In this document: positions 35,355-45,395 of the stretch, one piece after another | Position numbering within the stretch: the stretch's first letter is position 1 | Layout of the letters: each line of letters begins with the position of its first letter | Origin: Isoetes taiwanensis | Taxonomy: Eukaryota > Streptophyta > Lycopodiopsida > Isoetales > Isoetaceae | Reading direction: 5' to 3' | Length of the DNA stretch: 64,000 nucleotides | Assembly: GCA_021234155.1 (NCBI GenBank) | Contig: JAJEKV010000011.1 | Location: forward strand, 23,490,101-23,554,100 | Notes under the pieces: model-generated | Told to the model about the DNA's origin: nothing | What the model saw: the letters and a program-made list of their open reading frames with translations, nothing else | Databases searched by the model: none | Position numbers and translations under genes: made by a program

Positions 35355-36902
35355 ACTACTTATTTTAAAGGATTGTCTAGCTAGTTAGCAAAATGCGACT
35401 CCACGACAATACGCAACTAACAATGTTAACACCTATGAGCCAAGCGAAGATAAAACTTTTAATTTAATGCTTAATACAGGAGCGTAAATCAACAATTTTA
35501 AGCTATTGTGCTAACGCCCTAAGATTTTATTTCGTTATTGATAAATTTTAATTGGTTGGTATGTATCTATAAGGCTAAGGATGGGCAAACTGACCGGGGA
35601 GCGTAAATGAACTCATTCTAATTAAAACAAACCGTTAATTTTAAGCTAATGTGCTAAGGCCCTAAGATTTTATTTTGTTATTGATAAATTTTAATTGGTT
35701 GGTATGTACGTATCTATAAGGTTAAGGATGGGCAAACTGATCGAATGTTTGCTAAAACATACGCCACTTCCTATATTGTTGTCGGATTTTTATCAACACC
35801 ACCATTAGGAACTAGGATATGAATTAGTAAAACATTCTTACAACCTTCGATAATAGTACAACGCACACTTTTCGACACCGCGTGGCCAAGGCCAACAGCG
35901 ACATCAAGTAAGGGCTATACTCGTCAACGAAGGCTTAAAAGTAACCTTTTGTACTAACCTTTTGTTTGCTAGGCTGCTAAAATCTATATGGAATAGGGTA
36001 TGCTTCTATATGGTAATCAGTAATGTGAACATGAGATATCAGTTTGGCAAATGGAATTAATATATGTAGAATAGAATAGTTTTTTTGCAATTACTTAAAG
36101 ACCATAAGCAAAATTCAATTAATTAAACTGTTTGAGAATGTCAATTAATGTAAATAGAATAGAGGTCTAGTTAGATATTTTGGTGTTATATTAGTCTACA
36201 GATATCGTATGGAAGAGCAGACTCTCATTGTTTAATCTGAATAGAAATCATATATATGCTAGAATTCTATGGAAAAGTAGTCTTATATTTATCATTAATT
36301 AATGAGGTCTATATACAATAATGTATGGTTCTATATGATGATATATAGTGTAGAGAGATATCGCGTTAGCATGTTCTTAATCTAATTTGAATGATATATA
36401 GATAAGAAATGAAGTGAGTGTGTAGATTTATCTAAGTGCAAACCAAATGATATTTTGAGACAGCAAGTGCAAAGACAAAATTAATTTGGAGTAGCTTCCT
36501 TTTTTTTTATGAAGTAATGTGCATAGATGTCATTTGAAATACCAAGGTAGAGTGCTACAATCTATATGCAATGGGTTGTGGTCTTATACAATGATGTGTG
36601 ATATTAAGATGGAAAAAATAATAGACAAATAGGCAATATCAATACATTGACAACATAGATATGAGCAAATAGAAGCAATGTGCATGGACATCATTTAGGC
36701 ATATATATCAATATGGTAGAGAATGCAAATAAGAAGAGAAAAAGGATCAATCAATAGTAACAAAGGTAACAAACATATTAGATCTAGTTTTTCGACTCAC
36801 CTGGGGCGTCCTCTTTTTCTTGGTATCACTTGTCGGTTGAGTTCGTTAGTCCTCATGCTTAATACAGTTAAATAATCTCGTTAACCTGTTTTTTTTTTTC
36901 CC
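35355..36902. other. AT-rich non-coding block
   Basis: No gene. It contains a tandem repeat of about 143 bp (35,490-35,745; TAAGCTATTGTGCTAACGCC and TAAGCTAATGTGCTAAGGCC start the two units, each with TTTTAATTGGTTGGTATGTA). The part at about 36,050-36,300 is similar, in reverse, to 51,400-51,590, for example TTCTAGCATATA...TTTCTATTCA and GGTCTTTAAGTAATTG. Confidence 0.6.
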
Positions 36903-38100
36903 AACGTATAATTACTGTGTTGATTTAATAGCGAGAAAACATTCCTATGGACGATAGCAAATCTAAGGGGTCAACTCACTGATTATGATGAACGCTTCAA
37001 ATCGGTGCTCATGTAGTCTATGGAAAGTCTGTCAGGCGACTGTAATATTTCATATGATACTATTCAGCAAATATTCATTGAAAAGGAGGTAAGTATCAAG
37101 TAATGAATTTAATACATACTGCAATTCATACCTGAAATGATTAATTCGAACGTTCAAAGTTGTAGCTATCTCAGATATTAATGTGCCGACTTTGTTGAAG
37201 ACCAACCCTTTTATAGAAAAGGAGATAAAAGACTATCCTCTGCGGTTGCTGTGCTGAATATGAACGGTTCTTACGCAATTTAGTGATAAGATAGAAGCTT
37301 CGTGCAACTTTTTTGCCGAGTAAAACATGTTACGGTCTTTTGTTTTGTTCAAAATTAGAAGGTCGACCCATTTGAACTTATCCATTTGTGTTATCTGCAT
37401 ATTGCTGTCAAGCTTATATGGTGTGTCGAATGGGCCCAATTCTAGAGATGTTAGTAGATTGGTCTCAAGGCTTTAGCCAGTAATAGACTGTATTTTTGTT
37501 ATTCGAATAGTTTAAATGCCACTTTCAAGAGATGTTTTGTATTATTGCATTACAGGTCAGTATCATTTAACAAATTGATAGTTAACAATTCTCATCATGT
37601 TCGAAGCAACTGTATTGATTACATAAACGCCAAGCAGAAACATAAATACATGGCATAAGGCATAAGAGCCTTTAAATTGCATGGCCAGACCAGAAAATGC
37701 CAAGCAATTCTTTGTACATATTCTTATCTAGAAAACATACAAACATAGCAGGCAGCTTCATACCTGGTGATTTCGGCATGCCTGCCTCAGATTGGCCTCT
37801 ATATCCATGATTTTTAAACACTTTTTCAGTTTTTTTAATGTCCCGATGATTTCTTCCAGTCGAACAAATGCATAGTGGAACCCTGATGCAATGTTGTCTT
37901 GGTGCACAAAATATTGTTCGGACATCTCGTTTAGATCCACACAGCCAACTTCGTTGGCAAGTTGATCGGCTCTTATGCGTGCAACCTGGGTGGGCGTGTG
38001 GGGGCATCCAAAAGGAGGCCTTTCAAAGTCTGGCAGTTCTATCCTTCGCTTCTGTTGCAACTATGATCTATTTCCGGCATCTGTAGACAAATATGAGAAG
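36903..38100. repeat. 6.5 kb unit, copy 2, right part, inverted
   Basis: Reverse complement of copy 1 from about 18,901 to 20,110. It ends at the same base as copy 1 (AACGTATAATTACTG at 36,903). Beyond it, a poly-T run (36,889-36,900) and unrelated sequence follow. Confidence 0.92.
37233..38100 (-). pseudogene. Q copy 2, exons 2 and 3 (separated by inversion)
   Basis: Exon 2 frame 38,060-37,758 (LQQKRRIELPDFERPPFGC ... TLKKLKKCLKIMDIEA) and the third frame 37,439-37,233 (GPFDTPYKLDSNMQ...). Both are open. Relative to copy 1, six bases are missing (GF of NEVGFLCVD, in frame). The start of the gene is at 31,038. Confidence 0.75.
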
Positions 38101-39152
38101 TTTCAAGTGCACAGGTCGCTCAAACAGAACGCCCCACCTCACTAGTAGAGGAGCCGATAGATCATGAGGAAGAGAAGCTCGTACTGGAAAATGAGGAGAT
38201 CGAGGTTGTGGAAGAGGAGGTCTCCGAGAAAAAATTGTCTACTTGGGGGCTATCAGAAGCATATCCCATCCATGTAGGTGGGAAACCATACTTGTTGCTG
38301 CCGGACATATCTGAAGTGACAGGGTTGAGAGAAGACGAGATATTGGGCCAGATATATGCGCATGTTGTAGGGCTGGGAGGACTTATAGACTTTGAGACTG
38401 ATGTCCCCAGACAAATGATGGAGGCTGTGACTTATGATGGATCCTCAATACCTCCAGAGGATGCATTTGAAATTGCCATGCAGCAAGCTGAAGCAGGGTA
38501 TGAAGTAGTGAAAGATATCAAATTTGAAGCTGCTAGCTCTTCACATTGCTTCTGTATTCATAGAACGTGAGCTGTCGAAGTCCTCTTTCAAAATAACAAA
38601 CCCAGCTGTTGTCGAACGGGACAAAAGAGAGGTATTTATCTGGTTTCATTTTTTATTTCTTCTTGAATCTGATGTTTCTTTTATGCAGGAGTTATTTATT
38701 GATGACTTCTGTGCAAGGCATCAGAGAGTCACCCTAGGTCGGGACGCCAGTATTGCACATTATATGGGCTACCTTCACAAGGGGGAAATTATTGTGTTTC
38801 ACAATAAATATAGTCCATCTGGAGTACAGGAGGTCCTCAAGCTTAAGGCTCTGTCATTAGCTGGCAACCACGTGCCCCTAGCCTCAAACTATGATCGAGT
38901 GGTAGCAGTAGATAGGGCTATCGCAATGTATGTCTTTGGGGGCTTCAAAATGTACTCTGTCCTTGCAAATAAAAGCAGCTCTAGGCTTGGGTGGAGCGGA
39001 CAAGGAAATATCAAGCTTGTCCCACGTACCTGTATGACCCCGACATATTGTATCTGTTAGATGCAATTGGGGCTGGAGTAAAAGAAGAGGACTTAGAAGA
39101 ATTTGATTCGGGTACTCCAGGCCCTGATGCCAAGAAAAGGAAATGTACTTAA
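38101..39152 (+). pseudogene. Y (set B), C-terminal part, two exons
   Basis: Continues in frame from the reversed 31,091 joint: an acidic stretch (HEEEKLVLENEEIEVVEEE), WGLSEAYPIHVGGKPYLLL, TGLREDEILGQIYAHVVGL and TYDGSSIPPEDAF. A 57 bp intron (38,632-38,688) lies at the same place as in set A. The last exon has ELFIDDFCARHQRVTLGRD, SIAHYMGYLHKGEIIVFHN and a basic end (PDAKKRKCT, a likely nuclear signal). Frame changes occur near 38,560 and 38,985. Hairpins begin 181 bp after the stop. Function unknown. Confidence 0.8.
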
Positions 39153-39330
39153 AAAACTTTTGTATTAATATAATGTCTTTTCTATAAATTGTCTTTTCTA
39201 TAATGTATCAATTGTTTTCATATGACGAAATTGCTTTTGTATGAATGTTCATTTATGATATTCATTAATTGTTTGAATTCAATGTCAGCAATAAATCCTT
39301 GTTAGATGTATATGTTAGGTATTCTTTAAT

Positions 39331-39462
39331 GGTGGCTACGGTGCGAAAATGGGCTGTCGGCAGTTTTTGGACTGCCCTATTTTGCACCGTGGCTACGGTG
39401 CGAAAACGGGCTATCGGCAATTTTTGGACTGCCCGATTTCGCACCGTGGGTACTGTAAACAT
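39331..39462. repeat. Hairpin cluster 4, after Y (set B)
   Basis: Three copies near 39,333 (half), 39,380-39,407 (complete, TTTTGCACCGTGGCTACGG...) and 39,436-39,460 (right arm decayed). The 55-56 bp spacing and the shared spacer (GGGCTGTCGGCAGTTTTTGG) again show a repeated unit. Confidence 0.9.
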
Positions 39463-39540
39463 TTTTTAGTCTAGGGGTTTATGGGATCAGTACAGACAAT
39501 ATTGCTTATTTGAATTTCTTTCCCTTGCTAAAATCCGCTC

Positions 39541-40320
39541 ATGTCCATGGAAGGCGCTAGCTCTGAAATCCCACAAAATGAGGCTTGACCAGCGCCGTAT
39601 CGTTGAGGAGGTCATTACTAGCGGCCACCGAGACTGCTATTACCATCCACGAGACCGAGACGCTTATTCCGATCACAAGCCGCCAGATGGGCGTAGATGA
39701 GAATGTCCTTCCAGAAGGGTTCGGGCAAAGCCTCGGAAATGTCGTCCACACTATTAATAATAGTGTGGACGAATATTTCCAAAACCCGAACGTGATTCCT
39801 ACTCGGGTCTCCTTGCTGAGCGCCGGTAATGTTGTTGGGGAAGGAGTTTTCCGTGAGGTTGACCGCATGCGCCACAATATTCCGGTTCCGGATGATCAGA
39901 TTGTGGTATCGGTGGACACAACCTTCTGATCCAACGGCGATCGCCCTTCCCCACTCGAGCGAGACGATAGAGGAAGCCGTCGGGTCATACGTCGTGTGGC
40001 CCAGGTTGATGACATCCATGTCCGGCATGGAGGCACGACCATTCCAGTTCTTGATAAATGAGATCGATTACATGATTAGACCACAGGGGGGGCCTTCTAC
40101 ACACGGCCAGGTGGTGTGGCAGGTTGACCAGGGCCATGGTGCCCAGTGGCTATTGAATCAGGTAACCCCCTCGTCTATGACGTTGGCACCACCACTGCAT
40201 TCCGAAATATTTGGCAGTGGTGAGGGGGAGCAAGGGCAGCACCAGATTGTGGAAGTGCAGCATGACCAGCATCAGCTGGTCCAGCATGATCAGCAGCATC
40301 AGTCGGACCAGCATCAGCTG
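39541..40320 (+). other. 5' region of the H3-like gene, structure unresolved
   Basis: Open stretches on both strands. On + there are frames at 39,585-39,929 (LPEGFGQSLGNVVHTINNSVDEYF) and 39,829-40,326 (ARPFQFLINEIDYMIRPQGG). The second shares the frame of the H3-like domain. A short first exon could begin at 39,541 (MSMEGASSEIPQNEA). I cannot decide the exons, and a reverse-strand frame at 40,028-39,618 is equally long. Confidence 0.35.
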
Positions 40321-41190
40321 GTCTAGCATGATCAGCAGGACCAGCATGCTCAGCAGGATCATGTTGATCACGGGAAGGCCAGTTCTAGTGGAATAGGTAC
40401 TAGGAAGCCCATTCCCCGGCGCAAGCGGAAATCCATGCCGAAGAAATCTGACCCGGCAAAGCCTCCTAAGCTTGTTCCTAGTTGGAGACAAGTTGAGAGA
40501 GATGCAGCCAAGGAGACAGATAAGCTTGGGAATAAGCGGAAGCCTAAGGAAGGGGAGCCTAGTGTTAGATATGGTGGCCCTGAGAAGATAAAGGGTGCTC
40601 CTCCTGGCACTCAGGCTTTGAGGGAGATTAGGTACTGGCAGGCACGCACCCAGCCTCTGATTCCCAAGCTTGCCTTCGCTAGAATGGTCAGGTACGAGAT
40701 GCAGGAAATTATTGAGAGGAGGAAGGAATCAAGGAGGAAGAGGAGGGACAGAGCACCAGACTTCGTCCCGATGGTGGAGGAGGAGGTGAATAGAATCCAA
40801 GCAGAGGCCTTGGACATACTGCAAGAGGCAGCAGAGGCTCATCTAAGGGCAAAATCACATTAGGGCACTTGCCCAACTCTGGAATTTGATGACATGGCAT
40901 GAAATGGGCAAGTGCCCAGACGTACCTCCGAGCATTGTATCCCACTAGGGCACCTGCCCAACTGCCACGTAGTCCAAACTACGTTGCTGCTGTTCTGAGA
41001 GACATCGAAGAAGATGCCGTCGAGAAGAATTTGCGCTCCAGCAGATCGTCTCACAAATCAGCATAGGCCCGGAGGAATTCTCATGTGAAATTTCTGCACA
41101 TTCTTGTGAATCGAAGGTGAGCACTCTCTATTCTTATTTATTTTGTATGTGCTAGGGTTTGTAAAACTTGATGGGCTTCCAGATACAACC

Positions 41191-42114
41191 ATGGATTCCG
41201 GAATTGGAGAAGGATCATCCACCTCCGTTAATGCCCTTGTAGAACGACGAAGAAAGTTATTGAAGGTACTCCTAGTGCTGACACAATTACTCCGCGTTCT
41301 TATCGATGACACAGTAAGCCAGTACATCAAAGTGAGTAATTGGTTAAGATCAATTTCAGTTGCATTTTCTGAATTTGCAAGCACCCTCAAACGAAAGGAT
41401 ACTGTTAGAATGCTATGGCAATGTGACAGAGGTCCAGGTTTGGATTTGATCTTGCTAAATACCTACTCTGCTCATGAATTTAAGAGGAGGCTACGTATGT
41501 CTAAGCAGAACTTTTATTACTTGTGCCAGGAACTAGGGCCTGCAATGAAAAAAGAGGACACCAGATTCAGGCCAGGAACTCCAGTAGAGAAAAGAATTAT
41601 GATTGCTTTGACTAGACTAGCCACTGGAGACACTTTGATAGGTATAGCTGATTCATATCGTGTTGGATATGCAACAGTACAAATGGCAGTGATGGACTTT
41701 GTTCATTCTGTGAATGCTAGATTAAAGAATCTATACATTTGCTGGCCATCTCTTGAACGTATGAAGAACTTGGCAACTGAATTTGAGAGCATACACGGGA
41801 TACCCTCTTCAGTGTTGTGCCCTCATTTATCTTTGTTCTCGCCATACAACTGCCTTTGCCGAGATTTTCAGGACATACCTTTGTCGATGACGTTCTCTTG
41901 CTTCCAACTCGAAGATGTGAGATGTATTCATTGCTATGGTATGATAAACAAGCAATCCAGTCTTCTAGTCATACAGCTTGTATGTCTTCTCTATATCTTC
42001 CATTGCATGCCATGCACAGAGCAGTCCTTTAGGAAGGTATACTATGTCACCTGCTGCAATCTCAATGCAACCTGGTTCTCCATCTGGATAAACTCTTGTT
42101 CTACCATGCAATAA
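41191..42114 (+). pseudogene. PIF/Harbinger transposase, N-terminal part only
   Basis: The block from about 41,400 to 41,810 is typical of HARBI1-like transposases: the HEFKRRLRMSKQNFYYLCQ type helix, RFRPGTPVEKRIMIALTRLATG, the helix-turn-helix-like SYRVGYATVQMAV and FESIHGIP. In intact enzymes the catalytic GAIDGTH follows FESIHGIP; here unrelated sequence follows, so the DDE core is missing. The frame runs on to 42,114 through a captured gene fragment read in antisense. The element is non-autonomous now. Confidence 0.82.
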
Positions 42115-42158
42115 GTAAAGAATTTCATTCTGCTCGTACTTCCATGAAAACTAGATTG
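41965..42158 (-). pseudogene. Captured cupin_3 (DUF861) domain fragment
   Basis: About 62 codons on the reverse strand: WKYEQNEILYLLHGRTRVYP, then IEIAAGDIVYLPKGLLCAWH, then EKTYKLYD and a stop. This is the second half of a small plant cupin of the DUF861 kind (pattern Y-LLEGKV-V-PDG, GDLV-FPKG--C-W-V---V-KHY). The frame is open and ends naturally. It lies inside the Harbinger element, antisense to the transposase, between it and the Myb/SANT gene, so it is most likely host sequence picked up by the transposon. Confidence 0.75.
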
Positions 42159-42686
42159 ACTTCATCAAAAATAAGGAAAGAAAGAAAGATTATTCAGTGT
42201 CAAATGCATCAGGGTAAGTAAAGCCTGATTTTCTAAATGCAAACACCAAATGATTTTTCCATGATTTGAGCACCAAATGGTATGTGTAAACAAGTGGAAA
42301 GAGCTAATTGCCATTCATGCTGAGTAATCTTAGCAAATATTGAAGACCTACCTTAAATCTCCAGTAATCAGAAACAAACTAGAAACTTCCAGCTCTGTTC
42401 AGATCGCTCTCTTCATTACAGTCCAAATTGAGGTGCATAAATATAACAATAAAGTATTATGTCTGACACTATCTTCTAGTGCAATGATTATTTAACTTCT
42501 AGCTTGTACACCAAAGAATCCACAAACCTCTCCCAGAGTTTAATAAGCTAGGGAATCACCCTGAAATTAATATCAACTTCATGCTACAAATCAAGATTAT
42601 TTGCTGCTATCAATTGAATAAGAAATAATATCAGGAGTGCAGATTACAATGAAAACAAAACAATGAATTAATCAAGTTCAATGACA

Positions 42687-43331
42687 TCAAATTTTGTCAA
42701 TGAGACGGTCAATGGAGGCACCAATGCCCTTCAGAACCAACAACTTTTCTGCTTCTGCTTGCTTCAAAGTCTCATTCATTTGTTTTCCCTGTTCCAACAA
42801 GTCTTCCATTATATGTAGCGCCGTTTCTTTTTTGCTCCTTTTGGAGGAAGAAGAATTTGGAGTTTCCTTTTTGACTTGCACGTTCTCTCGTGTAACATCT
42901 TGAAGAGTTTCTTGTGCAGTGTCTCCTATCTCCGATTCATTGTCTTCCTCGATTGCACCAGCATGAACGTGTTTCCTGACATTGGCTCTTTCACCAAAAT
43001 AGCTATCCATTAAACTGTAATATGGACAGCTTTCTCTTCTATCATTTCCGGAAACACTATTCCAGGTGACATCTGCCTGAAACTGTCTCAACACATACTG
43101 AAATTTTTTCCTGCAGGCTTTGGCATCTTTCTTAAAATCAGGACACGTAGCGATAACCTTTGCATGCACCTGTCCCCACAAATTCGTACCCTGCTTTGGT
43201 CTCTCAGAAAATTGTTTATTCATTTCACATCGGGCATGTAATAGAGCAACAACATGCTTCTCTTGCCATGGTTTACCTGCATCGTCATCATCTTCACTCG
43301 ATTCTATTTCCACAAGAGGTTTTAGGGACAA
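42687..43331 (-). CDS. Myb/SANT-like partner protein of the PIF/Harbinger element
   Basis: A 214-residue protein. An acidic N-terminus (SSEDDDDAGKPW) is followed by a trihelix/Myb-SANT-like domain of about residues 18-110: KHVVALLHARCEMNKQF, NLWGQVHAKV and CRKKFQYVLRQF. A basic linker (SSSSKRSKKE) and a C-terminal amphipathic helix (LLVLKGIGASIDRLIDKI) follow. Harbinger elements encode such a protein to bring the transposase to the nucleus and the element ends. Its opposite orientation to the transposase is usual. The frame is intact from start to stop. Confidence 0.82.
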   Translation of the reverse strand: MSLKPLVEIESSEDDDDAGKPWQEKHVVALLHARCEMNKQFSERPKQGTNLWGQVHAKVIATCPDFKKDAKACRKKFQYVLRQFQADVTWNSVSGNDRRESCPYYSLMDSYFGERANVRKHVHAGAIEEDNESEIGDTAQETLQDVTRENVQVKKETPNSSSSKRSKKETALHIMEDLLEQGKQMNETLKQAEAEKLLVLKGIGASIDRLIDKI

Positions 43332-44453
43332 ATGGGCCTCTTGGTTTTCTTCTTCGCGGCTTCTTTTTTTTGGCTCAATTTTTCTACTCTTTCTAGTCTT
43401 ACCTCGCAGGAGGAAATCAGTAGAAGGTGGAGGCGCGGATGAATGTGCAACAATAGGAGGCCGAGAAAAAATCTGAAAGTGGGCTGCGGATCCGTGGAGG
43501 TAGGAGAGAAAAGTATGCAGCAGTAGCAGCAGAGTGCATCATAGGAGGAGCAGGATATGTGGCAACACCTGTTCTAGTAGCTGTGGCCTCAGCATTATTG
43601 GAAGTGCTTTGGTGAGGATTGAAGCAAGGGATAGGAGTCCGTCCGCAATGAATTGATGCATGGAATTTGCAAATGGTGGTCGGCTAGGGCCGGGAAGTGG
43701 CAATCAATGCGTGGTACTGGGTGGCTTGTATTTGAGAAAACTGATCATCCTGAGTGCTAGGAACAACATCATACTCACTGAAATCCATCTGGACAATGAA
43801 CACAAAAGAATGCAAGACAATGACTTCATGATTCGTAATTCACCATGGAAAAATGAAAACTGACAAACCATACATACCTGTGAGAGAAATGTAGATGCTG
43901 AAAATCCAGAGACGCTGAAGAAGAGAAGCACGAATTGGAGCGAATTGGAGCGGTGAAGAATTCTTGCCTCACAGTTCCCGCCAAGGCCACCACCCGGGGA
44001 CTGCTCCAGATCAGCAGTCCGTTGATGATATGGCATAGTGCCCAAGCTTTGGGCACCCGCTACCGTGCGACCAAAAAAATTCTGCGTGCCCAACTCAAAG
44101 CCCCGTTTTGGGCACGTTGGTGTGATAGATGCATGTGCCCAATCTGTCCACGTGTAAATTTTCAAGAGAGGGAAGATTTTAAAGATGGCCGGGCACCTGG
44201 TGTGATTTGGGCCTAATTAGCCTCTTTGAGGACAGTGCCCGCTGTTGTGTGCACAGAGGACGTGTTACTGTGCAGGACAGGGACTATGCCTTAGCTAGAT
44301 ACTTCCGTGGATGCCTCCCTTAGCATCCTTTTGCAACACTTTTTTGGTTGTTAATATATGAGTGTTTTAATATTTTTCGTTATGAGTGTTTTATATTTAT
44401 CTGTAATTATTTGCTATTCTATTTATTGCGGCTGTGCATTTATCTACTAGTGT

Positions 44454-44592
44454 TGACCGTGGCCACAGTGCGAAAATGACTATTCCACATTCTGTGGGAA
44501 GGTCTATTTCGCACCGTCACCACGGTGCGAAAAATAGTAGTTCCAAAGTTTTTGGAGGGCGCAATTTCGCACCGTGACTACGGTGCGAAACA
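44454..44592. repeat. Hairpin cluster 5, between the H3-like gene and Z'
   Basis: Three copies at about 44,454-44,477, 44,508-44,535 and 44,563-44,590, spaced 55 bp. They lie between two convergent 3' ends: 131 bp after the H3-like stop and 184 bp after the Z' stop. The spacer CTATTCCACATTCTGTGGGA also occurs in reverse near 8320-8345 in set A. Confidence 0.9.
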
Positions 44593-44773
44593 GACTGTTC
44601 CACATGTACAGTAAGAGCTTTTCAAGAGCTTTTCAACTTGAAAATGTGTGGTAAATAGATGGATCACATGTATCACTTATGGTTACATACTTATAACTAG
44701 CGAATGTTTGAAACATTCTAGTAACAGAATTTAAAACTCATATAAGAGGCATAGCATACATGAATGTAGAAGT

Positions 44774-45058
44774 TCATTCACAATCGGGATCATCATGAGC
44801 AGGTAGTTGAGTGATGCGATTAATCTCATAGACGCGACGCTCTGGAACCCTCCAAAGGTGGATAACAACACGATAAAACCCGTTGGAAGAACGATTTCGA
44901 CCCTCTGCTACTCCTTCCAGCCAGGGATCAAGGGGGATACCCCTCTGAGAACATCTATAAAGATCATTATATGTCATAGTGCAAGTAATGGAGTCCATAT
45001 CTTCGGGACGAGGAGGCAAGGTAGACCCCCTGTAATAAGAATAACCAGGCCGAGACAT
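44774..45058 (-). CDS. Z' (set B), unknown small protein
   Basis: 94 residues, almost identical to Z at 7771-8055 (MSRPGYSYYRGSTLPPRPED ... YEINRITQLP). The homology covers the 3' flank and hairpins and the presumed upstream intron (45,090-45,210). Family unknown. It is intact, and both copies keep their frame. Orientation relative to X and Y is the same as in set A. Confidence 0.7.
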   Translation of the reverse strand: MSRPGYSYYRGSTLPPRPEDMDSITCTMTYNDLYRCSQRGIPLDPWLEGVAEGRNRSSNGFYRVVIHLWRVPERRVYEINRITQLPAHDDPDCE

Positions 45059-45395
45059 AGCAATTAATGGATGCCTTCTGCATTGAGTGGAGCCGTACTT
45101 TATCGAACAAAATTATTGACATGCACTGTAGCAGCATTATTGGTTATACATACGAGCATAATGTACAAAATACACATGTAAATATAATGTACGTATATAG
45201 CATATATACCTGGTTTCTCTTTAAATAGGCATCTATGCCTTCATTGTCTTTGTCTGCTTCTTGTTTGCATGCTCCTTGCCTCCCTGTCCGCTTCTTGTTG
45301 CTCTTTGCCTTACTGTCTGCTCCTTTCTTGCATGCTCCTTGCCTGCCTGCCTGCTCCACTAGTTGTTCCTTGTCTGCTCCGCTAGTTTCTTGCAA

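Larger units (their letters stand above)
31091..38100. other. 7.0 kb inversion
   Basis: At 31,090/31,091 gene Q copy 2 (+) abuts the truncated N-terminal part of gene Y (-). At 38,100/38,101 the rest of Q (-) abuts the C-terminal part of Y (+). Reversing the segment rejoins both. For Y the joint CCA A|TT TCA is in frame with no base lost; for Q about 90 bp are missing. One inversion therefore explains both broken genes. Confidence 0.92.
40847..44213. mobile_element. PIF/Harbinger DNA transposon, 3.37 kb
   Basis: Flanked by TAA (40,844-40,846 and 44,214-44,216), the typical 3 bp TWA target of this family. The ends GGGCAAAATCACA and (complement of the right end) GGCCCAAATCACA match at 11 of 13 positions. 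Copies of GGGCAC/GTGCCC crowd both subterminal regions. It carries a transposase fragment (+), a Myb/SANT partner (-) and a captured cupin fragment (-). Removing it with one TAA restores the H3-like frame exactly. Confidence 0.93.
39829..44323 (+). pseudogene. Histone H3-like gene split by a PIF/Harbinger element
   Basis: The first part ends at 40,846 and the second is 44,217-44,323. After a Gln/His repeat (40,255-40,350, with one CAG-to-TAG stop at 40,324) and a basic tail, the sequence enters a histone fold. GGPEKIKGAPPGTQALREIR matches the H3 alpha-N region (GG-KK...PGT-ALREIR), followed by PLIPKLAFARMVRYEMQEI (alpha 1). Loop 1 is about 22 residues longer than in H3 and very basic, then LDILQEAAEAHL (alpha 2). 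Past the insertion come ISLFEDSARCCVHRGRVTV and DYALARYFRG (H3: LFED-NLCAIHAKRVTI, -LARRIRG). The usual ARTKQTARKS tail is absent. A long loop 1 and a divergent tail recall CENP-A-type variants, but it is not a clear CENP-A. Hairpins follow 131 bp after the stop. Confidence 0.85.

Noticed and set aside
39618-40028. Reverse-strand frame of 136 codons upstream of the H3-like gene
   Set aside because: It overlaps two forward frames of similar length, and no conserved motif decides between them. It was not listed as a gene.
40847-40960. Inner GGGCACTTGCCC palindromes as the Harbinger ends
   Set aside because: They give no matching target duplication. Ends at 40,847 and 44,213 have TAA on both sides and restore the histone frame.
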